A stretch of 64,000 nt of DNA from Peribacillus simplex (GCF_900156045.1 NZ_FTMX01000011.1:1-64000); one strand, 5' to 3'; positions 51,178 through 60,544 are shown, counted from the stretch's first letter. The notes: generated by a model not told the origin, from the letters alone. Program-made: numbers and translations.

Positions 51178-51208
51178 GTTTAACACGTCCTTATCGTTAT
51201 CTATGTTC

Positions 51209-52744
51209 TTAATGACCCAAGTATTCTTCCACTTCATTTTTGATGATCGTCACTTGGGGACCGTATACTATTTGAATGCCATTTCCTTTTTTTACGACGC
51301 CTTTTGAACCGGTTTGTTTAATGACGTCTTCTTTCACCAATGATTCATCCTTTACCGTGACACGCAGACGGGTTGCACAGCAATCGACTATATCGATATT
51401 TTCCTGTCCGCCTAAACCATTGACGATGGTCTGGGTTCTCTCTGATGCGGTTACTTGTGTAACGGCGGCCTGTTCATCATCTTCACGGCCGACCACTTTC
51501 AAGTTCTTCTTCCTGATCAAGAATTTAAAAGTGAAGTAATATAGGAAAAACCATGGAATGCCGACGAGCAGTACATAAATCCAGTTTGTTTTACTGATTC
51601 CCTGGAGTATCCCGAATAAAGTAAAATCAATAAACCCTCCAGAAAAAGTTTGACCGATCGTTATATTGAATATATCTGCCATCATGAAGGCAAGTCCGTC
51701 AAACAAGGCATGAAAAACATAAAGGATCGGGGCGACAAATAAGAAACTGAATTCAAGCGGTTCGGTTATGCCTGTTAAGAAAGAGGTCAAGGCAGCTGAA
51801 AGAAGCAAGCCGGCCACGACTTTCTTATTTTTAGGTTTAGCGCAGTGATAAATGGCCAGTGCCGCGCCGGGTAAACCAAACATCATCGTGATGAACCGTC
51901 CGGACATGAACCGGGAAACACCCTCATAGTACTTGACGGTAGTCGGATCGGCCAATTGCGCAAAGAAGATATTCTGGGTCCCGCTTACAATCTGCCCTTT
52001 TATCTCCATCGTTCCGCCTAATGCTGTTTGCCAGAAGGGAAGGTAGAAAATATGGTGCAACCCTAACGGCCCGAGCATCCGTAATATGAATCCGTAAAAG
52101 AAAGTCCCGATCGTACCTGTGCTCGTTACCAGCGCACCTAATTGGTTAATGAGAAGCTGGAAATAAGGCCACACGATAAAAAGCACGGCTCCAACCAAGA
52201 TGGATGCGAAGGAAACGATGATCGGAATGAAACGGGAACCGCCGAAAAACCCTAAAACTTGCGGAAGCTGAATTTTATTATATTTATTGTGCAAAAATGC
52301 GGCGACGACACCTACTACGATACCGCCAAACACACCGGTCTCCAGTGTTTGGATCCCGACCGCCATTCCCTGTCCGGCACCTGCCAAATTCTCTTTGGCA
52401 AGTTCCCCGTTAATTTGAAGCAGTGCATTTATTGAACTGTTCATGACGAAGTAGCCGATCATGGCTGCCAGTGCAGCGGTCCCTTTATCCGAACGTGCCA
52501 ATCCTACTGCAACACCTACGGCAAAAATGACCGGCAAGTTGCCGAATACGATGCTTCCTGCAGAACTCATGATCGTGAAAATGGCCTGCAGCCAAGCAAA
52601 GTCTAAAAAAGGATAGGCCTCAACTGTATTTGGATTGGAAAGCGCCCCGCCAATTCCCAGCAATAAACCGGCCGCTGGCAAAACGGCAATCGGGAGCATA
52701 AAAGATTTACCGAACTGCTGCGCTTTCTCAAAAGCTTTCTTCAT
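51209..52744 (-). CDS. PTS transporter subunit IICB, glucose/N-acetylglucosamine superfamily
   Basis: The 511-aa protein has an EIIC domain (about 1-400: [71 protein letters not shown]) and a C-terminal EIIB domain with phospho-acceptor Cys456 ([13 protein letters not shown]). No EIIA is fused, so a shared EIIA is needed. Coupling with nanE and an RpiR regulator points to an N-acetylated amino sugar such as N-acetylmannosamine (inference). GGGAGGAATT precedes the ATG, and a perfect cre box lies 79 bp upstream. Confidence 0.88.
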   Translation of the reverse strand: MKKAFEKAQQFGKSFMLPIAVLPAAGLLLGIGGALSNPNTVEAYPFLDFAWLQAIFTIMSSAGSIVFGNLPVIFAVGVAVGLARSDKGTAALAAMIGYFVMNSSINALLQINGELAKENLAGAGQGMAVGIQTLETGVFGGIVVGVVAAFLHNKYNKIQLPQVLGFFGGSRFIPIIVSFASILVGAVLFIVWPYFQLLINQLGALVTSTGTIGTFFYGFILRMLGPLGLHHIFYLPFWQTALGGTMEIKGQIVSGTQNIFFAQLADPTTVKYYEGVSRFMSGRFITMMFGLPGAALAIYHCAKPKNKKVVAGLLLSAALTSFLTGITEPLEFSFLFVAPILYVFHALFDGLAFMMADIFNITIGQTFSGGFIDFTLFGILQGISKTNWIYVLLVGIPWFFLYYFTFKFLIRKKNLKVVGREDDEQAAVTQVTASERTQTIVNGLGGQENIDIVDCCATRLRVTVKDESLVKEDVIKQTGSKGVVKKGNGIQIVYGPQVTIIKNEVEEYLGH

Positions 52745-52822
52745 AATAATTCCTCCCTTATTTAACGAGCCTTTGATACTCTCTATTTTTTATCGCTCTA
52801 TACTAACTATATTAAATCCGAA

Positions 52823-52836
52823 TGATAGCGTTTTCA
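52823..52836. promoter_or_regulatory. Catabolite-response element (cre)
   Basis: TGATAGCGTTTTCA fits the CcpA consensus TGWNANCGNTNWCA at every position. Placed upstream of the PTS-nanE operon, it should mediate carbon catabolite repression. The rest of the 52745-53095 interval is AT-rich and without a gene; a TATATAAT at 53064 may serve the plus-strand gene. Confidence 0.7.
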
Positions 52837-53095
52837 ATGCGATGCAAGGTTATATCAATTGTTTTCAATCCTGCGCTTATTTCTCTGAAAAAGTTTTCAT
52901 TAATAGAAGTGCTGGATTGAATATAAAGTTATATAAATATATTGAAATCTCCTTATGCTTATTTTTATAATTCGTGTATTGGTGAGTAAATGTACTATTT
53001 AATTTAAAAAAACATTTTTTTTGTGCGAAATCCGAATATTATCTTGTGCAATTAAAAAAAAGTATATATAATTACCTCAAACGATAGTTTGGCAG

Positions 53096-53455
53096 GTGAT
53101 AGTCATCTTACCGATAAACTCTAACGAAACGAAGAAATTGCTTTCTCATATGTATAATGAGGTATCGAAGGAATTGTTCGGCTTTGGTACGACGCTGCTG
53201 AAGGTTACTGTTGAGCAGAATGTGATTACATTTCAGGCCAAACATCGACGTGCCCCGCGCTCTGAAGCTTTGGAAGGGGAAGTTCCCAGCCTGAAGCAGG
53301 AGGTGGACTTTCATATGTCCCTGCTTTATAAAAAGAAATTGAAACAAAAGCTGGAAACGCAAACAAATTGGGATATTGAAGCTGTCCTGAGGGATTATGA
53401 CTCAGCGACGCAGCTGGCATTCACCAATATTGTTTTGAAGGAAAAAATTAAGTAA
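53096..53455 (+). CDS. DUF2294/MpsC family protein
   Basis: The 119-aa product contains KELFGFGTTLLKVTVEQNVI, a charged patch with SEALEGEVPSL, and LLYKKKLKQKLETQTNWDIE followed by AVLRDYDSATQLAFTNIVLK. This is the DUF2294 pattern, named MpsC for a proposed role in a sodium-translocating membrane-potential system in Staphylococcus. No mpsA/mpsB genes are present here. The GTG at 53096 has only a weak upstream box; the true start could be elsewhere. Single gene. Confidence 0.75.
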   Translation: MIVILPINSNETKKLLSHMYNEVSKELFGFGTTLLKVTVEQNVITFQAKHRRAPRSEALEGEVPSLKQEVDFHMSLLYKKKLKQKLETQTNWDIEAVLRDYDSATQLAFTNIVLKEKIK

Positions 53456-53540
53456 TCATATAAATGGATTTCACTTCGGATTTATCTGGAGGGAACGCCA
53501 CTATAGAACCAAATGATAAGTTTTATCTTTGTTTACAAAG

Positions 53541-53588
53541 AAAAGACAATCTTGGGTAGAATTTTAATTCTATTTAAGATTGTCTTTT
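53541..53588 (+). terminator. Long terminator hairpin before the nucleoside operon
   Basis: Stem AAAAGACAATCTT/AAGATTGTCTTTT with an inner stem TAGAATT/AATTCTA and a run of T. It may terminate the MpsC gene or attenuate the operon that starts 60 bp downstream. No known riboswitch fold was recognised in 53456-53540. Confidence 0.75.
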
Positions 53589-53647
53589 TTTACATTTATA
53601 TCAGTAAAAAGGAAATTTTAAAAAATATGAACTTGGAGGTTTGGATG

Positions 53648-54685
53648 ATGAAAAAAATATTGATGATGTTATCACTTTTCACATTAGTTTTAGCTGCATG
53701 CTCTTCAAAAGAGGATGGTAAGGAAAAACCAACCAAATTAGTCGTTTCCACTTGGGGATTCGCCGATGATTTCTTCCGTCCGGAAGTTTATGAGCCATTT
53801 GAAAAGAAGCATAATGTAGAGATTGTTGTTGATTCAGGAAATAATGCAGATCGATTGAACAAAGTACGCCAAGCGAATAGCGATGTGGATGTTATCTATT
53901 TATCCGACTACTATGCACAGCAGGGCATCGATGAAGGATTATTCGAGAAAGTCGACCATAGCAAAATTCCGAATATTGATAATATATACGACAAGGCAAA
54001 AGCGCCGAATGGCGATGACTTTGGACCAGCCTATACGATTGCACAATTTGGCATTGCCTATAATCCCGATGAAGTGAGTAAACCGATCACCTCTTGGAAA
54101 GATCTTTGGAGCAAGGATTTGGCAGGGAAGATCACGATCCCATCCATCACTTCAACAACTGGACCGATGTTTTTGGATGCCGCTTCAAAAGTTAGCGGAA
54201 GTAAAGAGTTCAATGAAGATAAAGCCTTCGATCAAATGAAAAAGATCATGCCGAATGCGGTTAAGGAATATGGGCAAACATCAGAGTTCGTCAACATGTT
54301 CTCGCAAGGGGAGATCGCTGCAGGCCCGATCATGGAAATGTATTTTGGCGATTTACAGGAAGCCGTTCCCAATGCTAAGTTCATTTCCCCTGAAGAAGGC
54401 GGCTACGCAGTGATGAATACGGTGAATATTGTTAAAGCCAGCGATCAAAAAGAATTGGCCGGCGAATTCATGAATTACATCTTAAGCAAGGAAGTTCAGG
54501 AAAAATCAGCGAAAGCGAAAGTGGATTCTCCTGTCAATACGGAAGTCAAGCTCTCTAAAACGGAAGCGAAAGGCTTAACCTATGGAGATGACGTCATTAA
54601 CAGCCTCCGTGTATTGGACATGAAGTTTGTAAATGAGGACTCTAAACAATGGATCGATCGTTGGAATCGTGAGCTTACACACTAA
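53648..54685 (+). CDS. ABC transporter substrate-binding lipoprotein, PotD-like
   Basis: The 345-aa lipoprotein (signal MKKILMMLSLFTLVLAAC, Cys18) has the spermidine/putrescine-binding-protein plan: STWGFADDFFRPEVYEPFEK, DVDVIYLSDYYAQQGIDEGL, YTIAQFGIAYNPDEVSKPIT, GPIMEMYFGDLQEAVPNAKF and EGGYAVMNTVNIVKAS. Although PotD-like, the operon also encodes a nucleoside hydrolase and adenine deaminase, so the ligand is probably a nucleoside or nucleobase. ATG 53648 is 8 nt after GGAGG; the longer upstream frame runs through a terminator. First gene of a six-gene operon. Confidence 0.85.
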   Translation: MKKILMMLSLFTLVLAACSSKEDGKEKPTKLVVSTWGFADDFFRPEVYEPFEKKHNVEIVVDSGNNADRLNKVRQANSDVDVIYLSDYYAQQGIDEGLFEKVDHSKIPNIDNIYDKAKAPNGDDFGPAYTIAQFGIAYNPDEVSKPITSWKDLWSKDLAGKITIPSITSTTGPMFLDAASKVSGSKEFNEDKAFDQMKKIMPNAVKEYGQTSEFVNMFSQGEIAAGPIMEMYFGDLQEAVPNAKFISPEEGGYAVMNTVNIVKASDQKELAGEFMNYILSKEVQEKSAKAKVDSPVNTEVKLSKTEAKGLTYGDDVINSLRVLDMKFVNEDSKQWIDRWNRELTH

Positions 54686-54706
54686 GAAAGAAACGAGGTG
54701 TGCTTG

Positions 54707-55636
54707 ATGAAGAAAAAAATGATTCTTGATGTGGATACTGGAATAGATGATGCAATCGGGATCATTCTTGCTGTTAAAAGCCGTCAATTCGACATATTGG
54801 CGGTAACAACGGTGAACGGGAATGTATCACTTGATACGGCCACATTGAATACATGCAAAATATTGGATTTATTGAGTGAACAGGACATTTCAGTCATAAA
54901 GGGGGCAGATAGACCAATTATCAGGAGCCCCTTTTTTGAACACCGGGTCCATGGCGAAGACGGGATTGGCGGAGCCTTGAAGGATGTGCCAGTCAAAAAG
55001 CGGCCTGATGATGGATTTGCTTCTGATTTCATCATCAATTCCATTTTGAATTTTCCTGGTGAAGTGACGCTTGTCATGACGGGACCTCTTACGAATTTGG
55101 CATTAGCGGTGAAAAAATGTCCGCAAATCACCAAGCTCGTTAAAGAAGTCATTTTCATGGGCGGAGTCGTTCAAGGGGTTGGCAATGTCACGCCAACCTC
55201 TGAATATAACACGTATGTCGATCCTGAAGCAGCCAAAATCGTATTACAGGCGGGATTCACATCCATCACGCAAGTTGGTCTTGATGTCACGAGAAAGGTT
55301 CTATTGGGTGAAGAACATATCCAACTGATTCAAAACCTTGAACTTGCCGACTATATAAGGGAAAGTACATCAGATTATCGGAAAAGGTATTTTGAACGTA
55401 ACGGTATATGGGCCTGTGCGATGCATGATCCATTGGCTGTAGCCATTGCTTTGCAAGCAGATCTTGTCACCAGAGAAGAATATTATGTGGATGTTGAAAC
55501 AAAGAGTGATCTTTGTGACGGACAGATGGTCTGTGACTTTCAAAATAGGCTGATGAAGCCGCCAAATGCGCATGTTTGTCTGGACGTTGATGCGGAAGCG
55601 TTTTTCGACCTGTTCATTCGCATAATCAATTCATAA
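54707..55636 (+). CDS. Nucleoside hydrolase (inosine-uridine preferring family)
   Basis: The 309-aa enzyme starts with the calcium-binding motif DVDTGIDDA (Asp8, Asp10, Asp14, Asp15) and has VTTVNGNVSLDTATLNTCKI, the VHGEDGIGG loop, TLVMTGPLTNLALAVKKCP, FMGGVVQGVGNVTPTSEYNT, and the CAMHDPLAVAIA segment carrying the Asp of the active site. It hydrolyses the N-glycosidic bond of ribonucleosides to base and ribose. ATG 54707 is 6 nt after GAGGTG. It lies second in the operon; the adenine deaminase at its end would handle the base released from adenosine. Confidence 0.92.
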   Translation: MKKKMILDVDTGIDDAIGIILAVKSRQFDILAVTTVNGNVSLDTATLNTCKILDLLSEQDISVIKGADRPIIRSPFFEHRVHGEDGIGGALKDVPVKKRPDDGFASDFIINSILNFPGEVTLVMTGPLTNLALAVKKCPQITKLVKEVIFMGGVVQGVGNVTPTSEYNTYVDPEAAKIVLQAGFTSITQVGLDVTRKVLLGEEHIQLIQNLELADYIRESTSDYRKRYFERNGIWACAMHDPLAVAIALQADLVTREEYYVDVETKSDLCDGQMVCDFQNRLMKPPNAHVCLDVDAEAFFDLFIRIINS

Positions 55637-55660
55637 ATAATACGAACAGGGGGTTCCGAG

Positions 55661-56485
55661 GTGAAAAAACGCTATCTATACCTGTTGCTGTTTCCAGGCG
55701 TTCTATTTTTAACGATTTTCATGATCATTCCGATCCTAATGACGATTGGCACGACATTTTTTAATGAAAACGGCGGCTTTTCTATACAAGGATATCTCGA
55801 TTTTTTCCAAGATCGATACTTTATTGAAATTCTGCTGACGACACTTAGGGTGAGTCTGTTCACGACAATCATTTGCATTCTATTAGGATTTCCAGCAGCT
55901 TATTATATTTCAAAACTGAAACAACGAAAAAAAGCCATCATGCTTTTGCTGACGATCTTCCCGCTATTGACAAGCCCTGTGGTCCGCTCATTCAGCTGGA
56001 TGGTGATCATCGGTAAAAACGGAGTGGTGAATAAATTGCTCATGGGCATGGGCTTGATTGAAAAGCCGCTTGATATTTTGTATACGCCTACGGCCATCAT
56101 CATCGGATTGGTCCATTTATTCCTGCCATTGATCATCGTGACGCTGGTGGGTGTGATGGAGAACATCGAGACTGACTTATTAAAAGCGGCGGAGAGCCTT
56201 GGAGCATCAAGGTTGGCCGTATTCTCGAAAGTGGTCATCCCGCTTTCGGTTCCTGGTTTGGTCATTGGTAGCATCCTTGTTTTTGTAGGGAGCTTCACGG
56301 CCTATACAACGCCTGCTTTATTAGGCGGGAAACAGCGGGTCATTTCGACATTTCTTTATCAAAACGCGATTACATTGAACGAATGGCAAGTGGCATCGAT
56401 TGTCGCTACCATAATGATTGCGGTGACAGTCCTTATCATATCGATCATGAATGGTTTGGCAAAAAAATTAAATCCAAAGGGGTAG
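55661..56485 (+). CDS. ABC transporter permease, PotB-like
   Basis: The 274-aa permease has six membrane segments (KKRYLYLLLFPGVLFLTIFM near the start) and the EAA loop TDLLKAAESLGASRLAVFSK typical of PotB-type subunits. GTG 55661 follows GGGGGTTCCGAG. It pairs with the next permease, 6 bp away, to form the channel. Confidence 0.88.
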   Translation: MKKRYLYLLLFPGVLFLTIFMIIPILMTIGTTFFNENGGFSIQGYLDFFQDRYFIEILLTTLRVSLFTTIICILLGFPAAYYISKLKQRKKAIMLLLTIFPLLTSPVVRSFSWMVIIGKNGVVNKLLMGMGLIEKPLDILYTPTAIIIGLVHLFLPLIIVTLVGVMENIETDLLKAAESLGASRLAVFSKVVIPLSVPGLVIGSILVFVGSFTAYTTPALLGGKQRVISTFLYQNAITLNEWQVASIVATIMIAVTVLIISIMNGLAKKLNPKG

Positions 56486-56491
56486 AGGTGT

Positions 56492-57280
56492 ATGCAGGAA
56501 AAAAATCGAGGATTGGCCCTGTTTACTCTCCTGGTGTTCCTTTTTTTACTAGGGCCTTTGCTTATCATATCCGTTACGTCATTCGAAGGCGGAAATATTT
56601 TGAAGTTCCCGCCAGAAGAGTTTTCTTTAAGATGGTACGAAAATATTTTTAATGTGGAAATGTTTTTGGTCGCTTTTAAAACGTCCATCCTTGTTTCACT
56701 GGCAGGCAACCTTTTGGCACTGTTACTGGGAGTGCCGGCTGCCTATGCACTAAGCAGGTTTGATTTCAAAGGGAAAAGCGTGATCAATGCATTTTTCGTT
56801 TCTCCCATATTAATACCGGGAATTGTGCTCGGCTTTGCGTTTTTACGTTATATTGTGGGGACTTATCAGCTTCCGATTTATGCGGCCCTGTTTGTGGGAC
56901 ATACTGTTATCATGCTTCCGTTCATCATCCGCGTGATTTCTTCAAGCTTATCAAACTTTGACTTTTCCATTGAAGAAGCGGCGGAGAGTCTCGGCGCCAG
57001 TAAATTGGGCACATTCTTTACAGTCGTCCTTCCGAATATAAAATCAGGAATTCTTGCGGCAGTCATGATCGCCTTCTTGGAATCCTTCAATAATGTAGAC
57101 ATTTCAGTTTATATGACAGGCCCTGGGGTAAGTACGTTTCCGATTCAGATGCTGACGTATGTAGAGAACTACTTCGATCCTACCATTTCGGCCATTTCCG
57201 TATTACTCATGTTCATAACGGCATTCTTCATGTTTATAGTAGAACGGCTCATGGGATTGTCTTATTTCACAAAACGATAG
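56492..57280 (+). CDS. ABC transporter permease, PotC-like
   Basis: The 262-aa protein has six membrane segments (GLALFTLLVFLFLLGPLLII first) and the EAA loop SIEEAAESLGASKLGTFFTV. GFAFLRYIVGTYQLPIYAAL and VMIAFLESFNNVDISVYMTG follow PotC style. AGGGGTAGAGG precedes the ATG. Fourth gene of the operon. Confidence 0.88.
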   Translation: MQEKNRGLALFTLLVFLFLLGPLLIISVTSFEGGNILKFPPEEFSLRWYENIFNVEMFLVAFKTSILVSLAGNLLALLLGVPAAYALSRFDFKGKSVINAFFVSPILIPGIVLGFAFLRYIVGTYQLPIYAALFVGHTVIMLPFIIRVISSSLSNFDFSIEEAAESLGASKLGTFFTVVLPNIKSGILAAVMIAFLESFNNVDISVYMTGPGVSTFPIQMLTYVENYFDPTISAISVLLMFITAFFMFIVERLMGLSYFTKR

Positions 57281-57294
57281 GGAGGTAATGATGG

Positions 57295-58359
57295 ATGGCT
57301 TTATTCACTTTACAAGATATATCTGTAGCATATAACAAACAGAATATATTAAAAGATTTCAATCTTGAGATTGAAAAAGGGAAACTGGTATCCCTTCTTG
57401 GCCCGAGCGGCTGTGGGAAAACGACGACTCTAAGGTTAATTGCCGGGTTTTTACAGGCGAACGAAGGGAAGTTTTTATTCAAGGAAAAGGACTATACGAA
57501 AGTGCCCGTCAACAAGCGGAATTTTGGCTTTGTGTTCCAAAACTATGCATTATTTCCGCATTTGTCGATATTCGATAATATTGCATTCGGTCTCCGTCTG
57601 AGAAAAATTTCTAAAAGTGAAATCGAAAAAAAAGTAATGAATGTGCTCGAAATCGTCAATTTAAAAGGGTTTGAAAAGAGATATCCCCAAGAGCTTTCCG
57701 GAGGCCAAAAGCAGCGGGTTGCGATTGCCAGGGCGCTGGTGATAGAACCGGACATCCTATTATTTGATGAGCCTTTGAGTAATCTTGATGCCAACTTAAG
57801 GGTGAATATGAGGGTCGAGATCCGCCGTATCCAACAAGAGCTGGGGATTACAACGGTATATGTCTCCCATGACCAGGAAGAATGCTTTTCGATATCCGAC
57901 CAGGTGGCAATCATGAATAAAGGGATCATCGAGCAGCTTAGTGATCCTGCAACCATTTACAAATATCCTGAAACCAAATTTGTCGCAGACTTCATCGGCT
58001 TCAAGAACTTCATTGAGTTCGATAAGCGGACAGATCATGACGGTAAAATAGAACTGAACAAATCCGGCTACTCATTTGTGCTGCACAAGGATGCACAGAT
58101 GGCCAATACAACGGGAAAAACAGGCGCCATCAGGCCGGACGATCTGTTGATCAGGGAAAAAGATAACACTGGAGCTGTTCAGGAAAATAGTTTATCTGGC
58201 CGGGTTAAGGTAAGTACCTATCTGGGAAGAAGCTATCAATATGTCGTTGAAACTCCAATAGGGGATTTCACCGTGAATAAGGAAATGACGGAATCCTACC
58301 GGACGGGTCAGGAAATCATCCTTGAAATTCCGAAAAACCAGATGGTGCTTGTGGACTAG
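57295..58359 (+). CDS. ABC transporter ATP-binding protein, PotA-like
   Basis: The 354-aa ATPase has Walker A GPSGCGKTTTLRLI, Q-loop FVFQNYALFPHLS, signature LSGGQKQRVAIARAL, Walker B ILLFDEPLSNLD, switch His (YVSHDQEECFSI), and a C-terminal TOBE region (TGKTGAIRPDDLLIREKDN, SGRVKVSTYLGRSYQYVVE) as in PotA/FbpC-type subunits. It energises the two permeases. GGGAGG precedes ATG 57295. The next gene begins 16 bp after its stop. Confidence 0.9.
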   Translation: MALFTLQDISVAYNKQNILKDFNLEIEKGKLVSLLGPSGCGKTTTLRLIAGFLQANEGKFLFKEKDYTKVPVNKRNFGFVFQNYALFPHLSIFDNIAFGLRLRKISKSEIEKKVMNVLEIVNLKGFEKRYPQELSGGQKQRVAIARALVIEPDILLFDEPLSNLDANLRVNMRVEIRRIQQELGITTVYVSHDQEECFSISDQVAIMNKGIIEQLSDPATIYKYPETKFVADFIGFKNFIEFDKRTDHDGKIELNKSGYSFVLHKDAQMANTTGKTGAIRPDDLLIREKDNTGAVQENSLSGRVKVSTYLGRSYQYVVETPIGDFTVNKEMTESYRTGQEIILEIPKNQMVLVD

Positions 58360-58375
58360 CTTAGGAGGGTAAGTT

Positions 58376-60094
58376 ATGCGAATGGATATGCTTGTAAGAG
58401 ATATCAACGTGTTTAACAGCTATTTTAAAAGATTCATTAAAGGGAATGCAGCCATCAAGGATGGAAAGTTCTATTATATTGGAAACCGGGAATTGGATGC
58501 CTTCGAGTCGGATCGAATCGTCGATGGGCAAGGGAAGTATATGGTTCCAGGCCTGATCGATATCCATCTCCACATTGAAAGTACGATGGTGACGCCTGCG
58601 ACTTTTTCCTACGGGTTAATCAAGAATGGCGTGACGACGATCGTTCCGGAACCGCATGAAATGGCCAATGTTTTCGGAATTTCCGGTGTGAAGGAAATGA
58701 TCAAAGCGAGTAAAGATTGCGTAGCGGATATGTTTTATGCCATCCCGAGTTCCGTTCCTGCCACATCGATGGAAACAACAGGCGGTTCTATCGAAATAGA
58801 TGATATAGATGAATTGATGCAAACCGAGGACATTAAATGTCTCGGCGAGATCATGAATTACTATGAGGTCATAACCGACCCGGATTGCAAAACGAATAAG
58901 ATTTTGTCCCATATCCGTTCCCGTTATCCAGATCTGATCATAGAGGGGCACGTTCCAAAGCTGCTCGACTTGGATTTGCAGAAGATTGTTTATGCCGGAG
59001 TGAATTCAGACCATACACACCAGACCGTGGAAGGGATGGATGCGAGGATCGCTGCCGGGATGTTCATTGAGATTCAAGAAAAATCAATGACTGAAGAAGT
59101 GATAGATTACTTGAAGGAAAATCAGGTGGATGAGCATTTCTGCTTTGTCACCGATGATGTCATGACCGACTCTTTCCAAAACAGGGGACATCTGAATGTC
59201 CTTTTAAAGAAAGCCATTCAAATGGGGATGACTCCGGAAAAAGCGATATATGCATGCACCTATACACCTGCACAGCGGATGAGGATGTATGACCGGGGCG
59301 CCATTGCACCTGGAAAAACGGCAGATTTCCTGCTGCTATCGGACTTGGAAACATTTGAAATTGAACAAGTATACAAAACAGGTGAGCTCGTTTATGAATC
59401 TTCACGGCCATATGTGCAAGAAGTGAAGGAAAGACAATTTCCTGGGCATTTCTATCAAAGCGTGAAGCTTGCCGAACTTACGGAAAACGATTTTACCATC
59501 ACAATCCCGGAACAGCTTGAACGCAGCAAGTGCCGGATCATAAACGTGCAGAATGGTTCTACTTTCACATCTGAAACCCATGATCGTTTAGGTGGGAAGA
59601 ATGGTCAATTATGCTGGGAAGAAAGCCCTTATGGTTTAATCGCCACATTCGAACGATATGGGAAAAACGGTAATCGGGCGCACGGGTTGATCACCGGCGA
59701 TGTCTTGAAGCGTGGAGCGGTCGCCACAACCTATTCGCATGATAACCATAATCTCCTGGTGATTGGCCATAATAAGCAGGATATGATGATGGCCGCGAAC
59801 GAAGTAATAAGGAAGCAAGGCGGAGTCTGCTGCGTTGAAGACGGCAAGGTCCTATCCATGATTCCTCTTCCGGTAGGGGGGATCCTTTCCGAAGAGCCAA
59901 TGGACATCGTATCAAGGCAGGTTCAGCACCTGACAGATGCACTTAAATCGTTAGGCTACGAACATTATAATGTCATCATGTCATTAAGCACCTTATCGCT
60001 TCCTGTCAGTCCGGCCCTGAAAATAACCGACCATGGATTAATCAACGTGAATGAAGGGAAAACAGTCCCTCTCATAATGAGTGATGAAGCTTAA
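58376..60094 (+). CDS. Adenine deaminase
   Basis: The 572-aa protein is a full-length Ade-type deaminase: metal pair in PGLIDIHLHIEST, GVTTIVPEPHEMANVFG, IKCLGEIMNYYEV, IEGHVPKLL, AGVNSDHTHQTVEGM and FVTDDVMTDS, then the second domain with AVATTYSHDNHNLLVIG and VGGILSEEPMD, both diagnostic of adenine deaminases. It converts adenine to hypoxanthine and ammonia. GGAGGG precedes the ATG at 58376. As the last gene of the transporter/nucleoside hydrolase operon, it completes a route from imported adenosine (or adenine) to hypoxanthine. Confidence 0.92.
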   Translation: MRMDMLVRDINVFNSYFKRFIKGNAAIKDGKFYYIGNRELDAFESDRIVDGQGKYMVPGLIDIHLHIESTMVTPATFSYGLIKNGVTTIVPEPHEMANVFGISGVKEMIKASKDCVADMFYAIPSSVPATSMETTGGSIEIDDIDELMQTEDIKCLGEIMNYYEVITDPDCKTNKILSHIRSRYPDLIIEGHVPKLLDLDLQKIVYAGVNSDHTHQTVEGMDARIAAGMFIEIQEKSMTEEVIDYLKENQVDEHFCFVTDDVMTDSFQNRGHLNVLLKKAIQMGMTPEKAIYACTYTPAQRMRMYDRGAIAPGKTADFLLLSDLETFEIEQVYKTGELVYESSRPYVQEVKERQFPGHFYQSVKLAELTENDFTITIPEQLERSKCRIINVQNGSTFTSETHDRLGGKNGQLCWEESPYGLIATFERYGKNGNRAHGLITGDVLKRGAVATTYSHDNHNLLVIGHNKQDMMMAANEVIRKQGGVCCVEDGKVLSMIPLPVGGILSEEPMDIVSRQVQHLTDALKSLGYEHYNVIMSLSTLSLPVSPALKITDHGLINVNEGKTVPLIMSDEA

Positions 60095-60099
60095 ACCGC

Positions 60100-60134
60100 A
60101 AAGGGGATTATCCACTGGATAATCCCCTTTTTTT
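60100..60134 (+). terminator. Terminator of the nucleoside operon
   Basis: Stem AAAGGGGATTATCC/GGATAATCCCCTTT with loop ACT and a T-run. Confidence 0.9.
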
Positions 60135-60318
60135 AATGGCGAAACAGGCGTCAAATGTTAGCTGCACTTGTAAGACGCACACTCTCTTATCGTATTTAAT
60201 TTTCATATATTTTCCATAATGTGAAAGATATGATAAAATAGAGGGACAACTGAGGATAGAGTGGGAGGTCACTGTTTTGCTTTTCCATCTAATTATAGAT
60301 GGGAAAGGGGGTGGCCGT

Positions 60319-60474
60319 ATGATGCATTTCTTATTGAACTTAATTACAGATATGGGTAAAGAGATATTTGTTGCTGTAGCAACCAGTCTAATCCTGTCTG
60401 CGTTCGCCAAGAAAAGGAAAAAGAACCACTCATCCTCGCAAGATCGCAGTGGTTCTTCTTCTGACCAAGATTAA
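60319..60474 (+). CDS. Small membrane peptide, possible type I toxin
   Basis: The 51-aa product has one hydrophobic helix (residues 2-30, including FLLNLITDMGKEIFVAVATS) followed by a basic stretch (AKKRKKNHSS) and a Ser/Asp/Gln tail (SGSSSDQD). One helix plus a charged tail recalls Fst- and Bsr-type toxins, but I do not recognise a family. AAAGGGGGTGG precedes ATG 60319 (ATG 60322 is possible). A minus-strand terminator sits inside the 3' part of the gene, suggesting an antisense RNA. A plausible plus-strand -10 (TAAAAT near 60234) lies upstream. Confidence 0.55.
   Translation: MMHFLLNLITDMGKEIFVAVATSLILSAFAKKRKKNHSSSQDRSGSSSDQD
60405..60457 (-). terminator. Antisense terminator inside the small peptide gene
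   Basis: Stem AAGAACCACT (60421-60430) with AGTGGTTCTT (60448-60457), perfect 10 bp. On the minus strand it is followed by TTTCCTTTTCTT (complement of 60407-60420). No minus-strand protein gene ends here, so it would end an antisense transcript started near 60.5-60.6 kb. Confidence 0.5.
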
Positions 60475-60511
60475 ATTGTTTAGAAAAGTGATCGCTCACT
60501 CTTGCAGTTGT

Positions 60512-60544
60512 CACCCTCATGTTACCAGCATGGGGGTGTTTTTA
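60512..60544 (+). terminator. Terminator of the small peptide gene
   Basis: Stem CACCCTCATG/CATGGGGGTG (one G-T pair) followed by TTTTT. Confidence 0.75.

Noticed and set aside
53456-53640. Possible purine-type riboswitch before the nucleoside operon
   Set aside because: The conserved purine riboswitch junction sequences were not found; only a plain terminator hairpin is visible.
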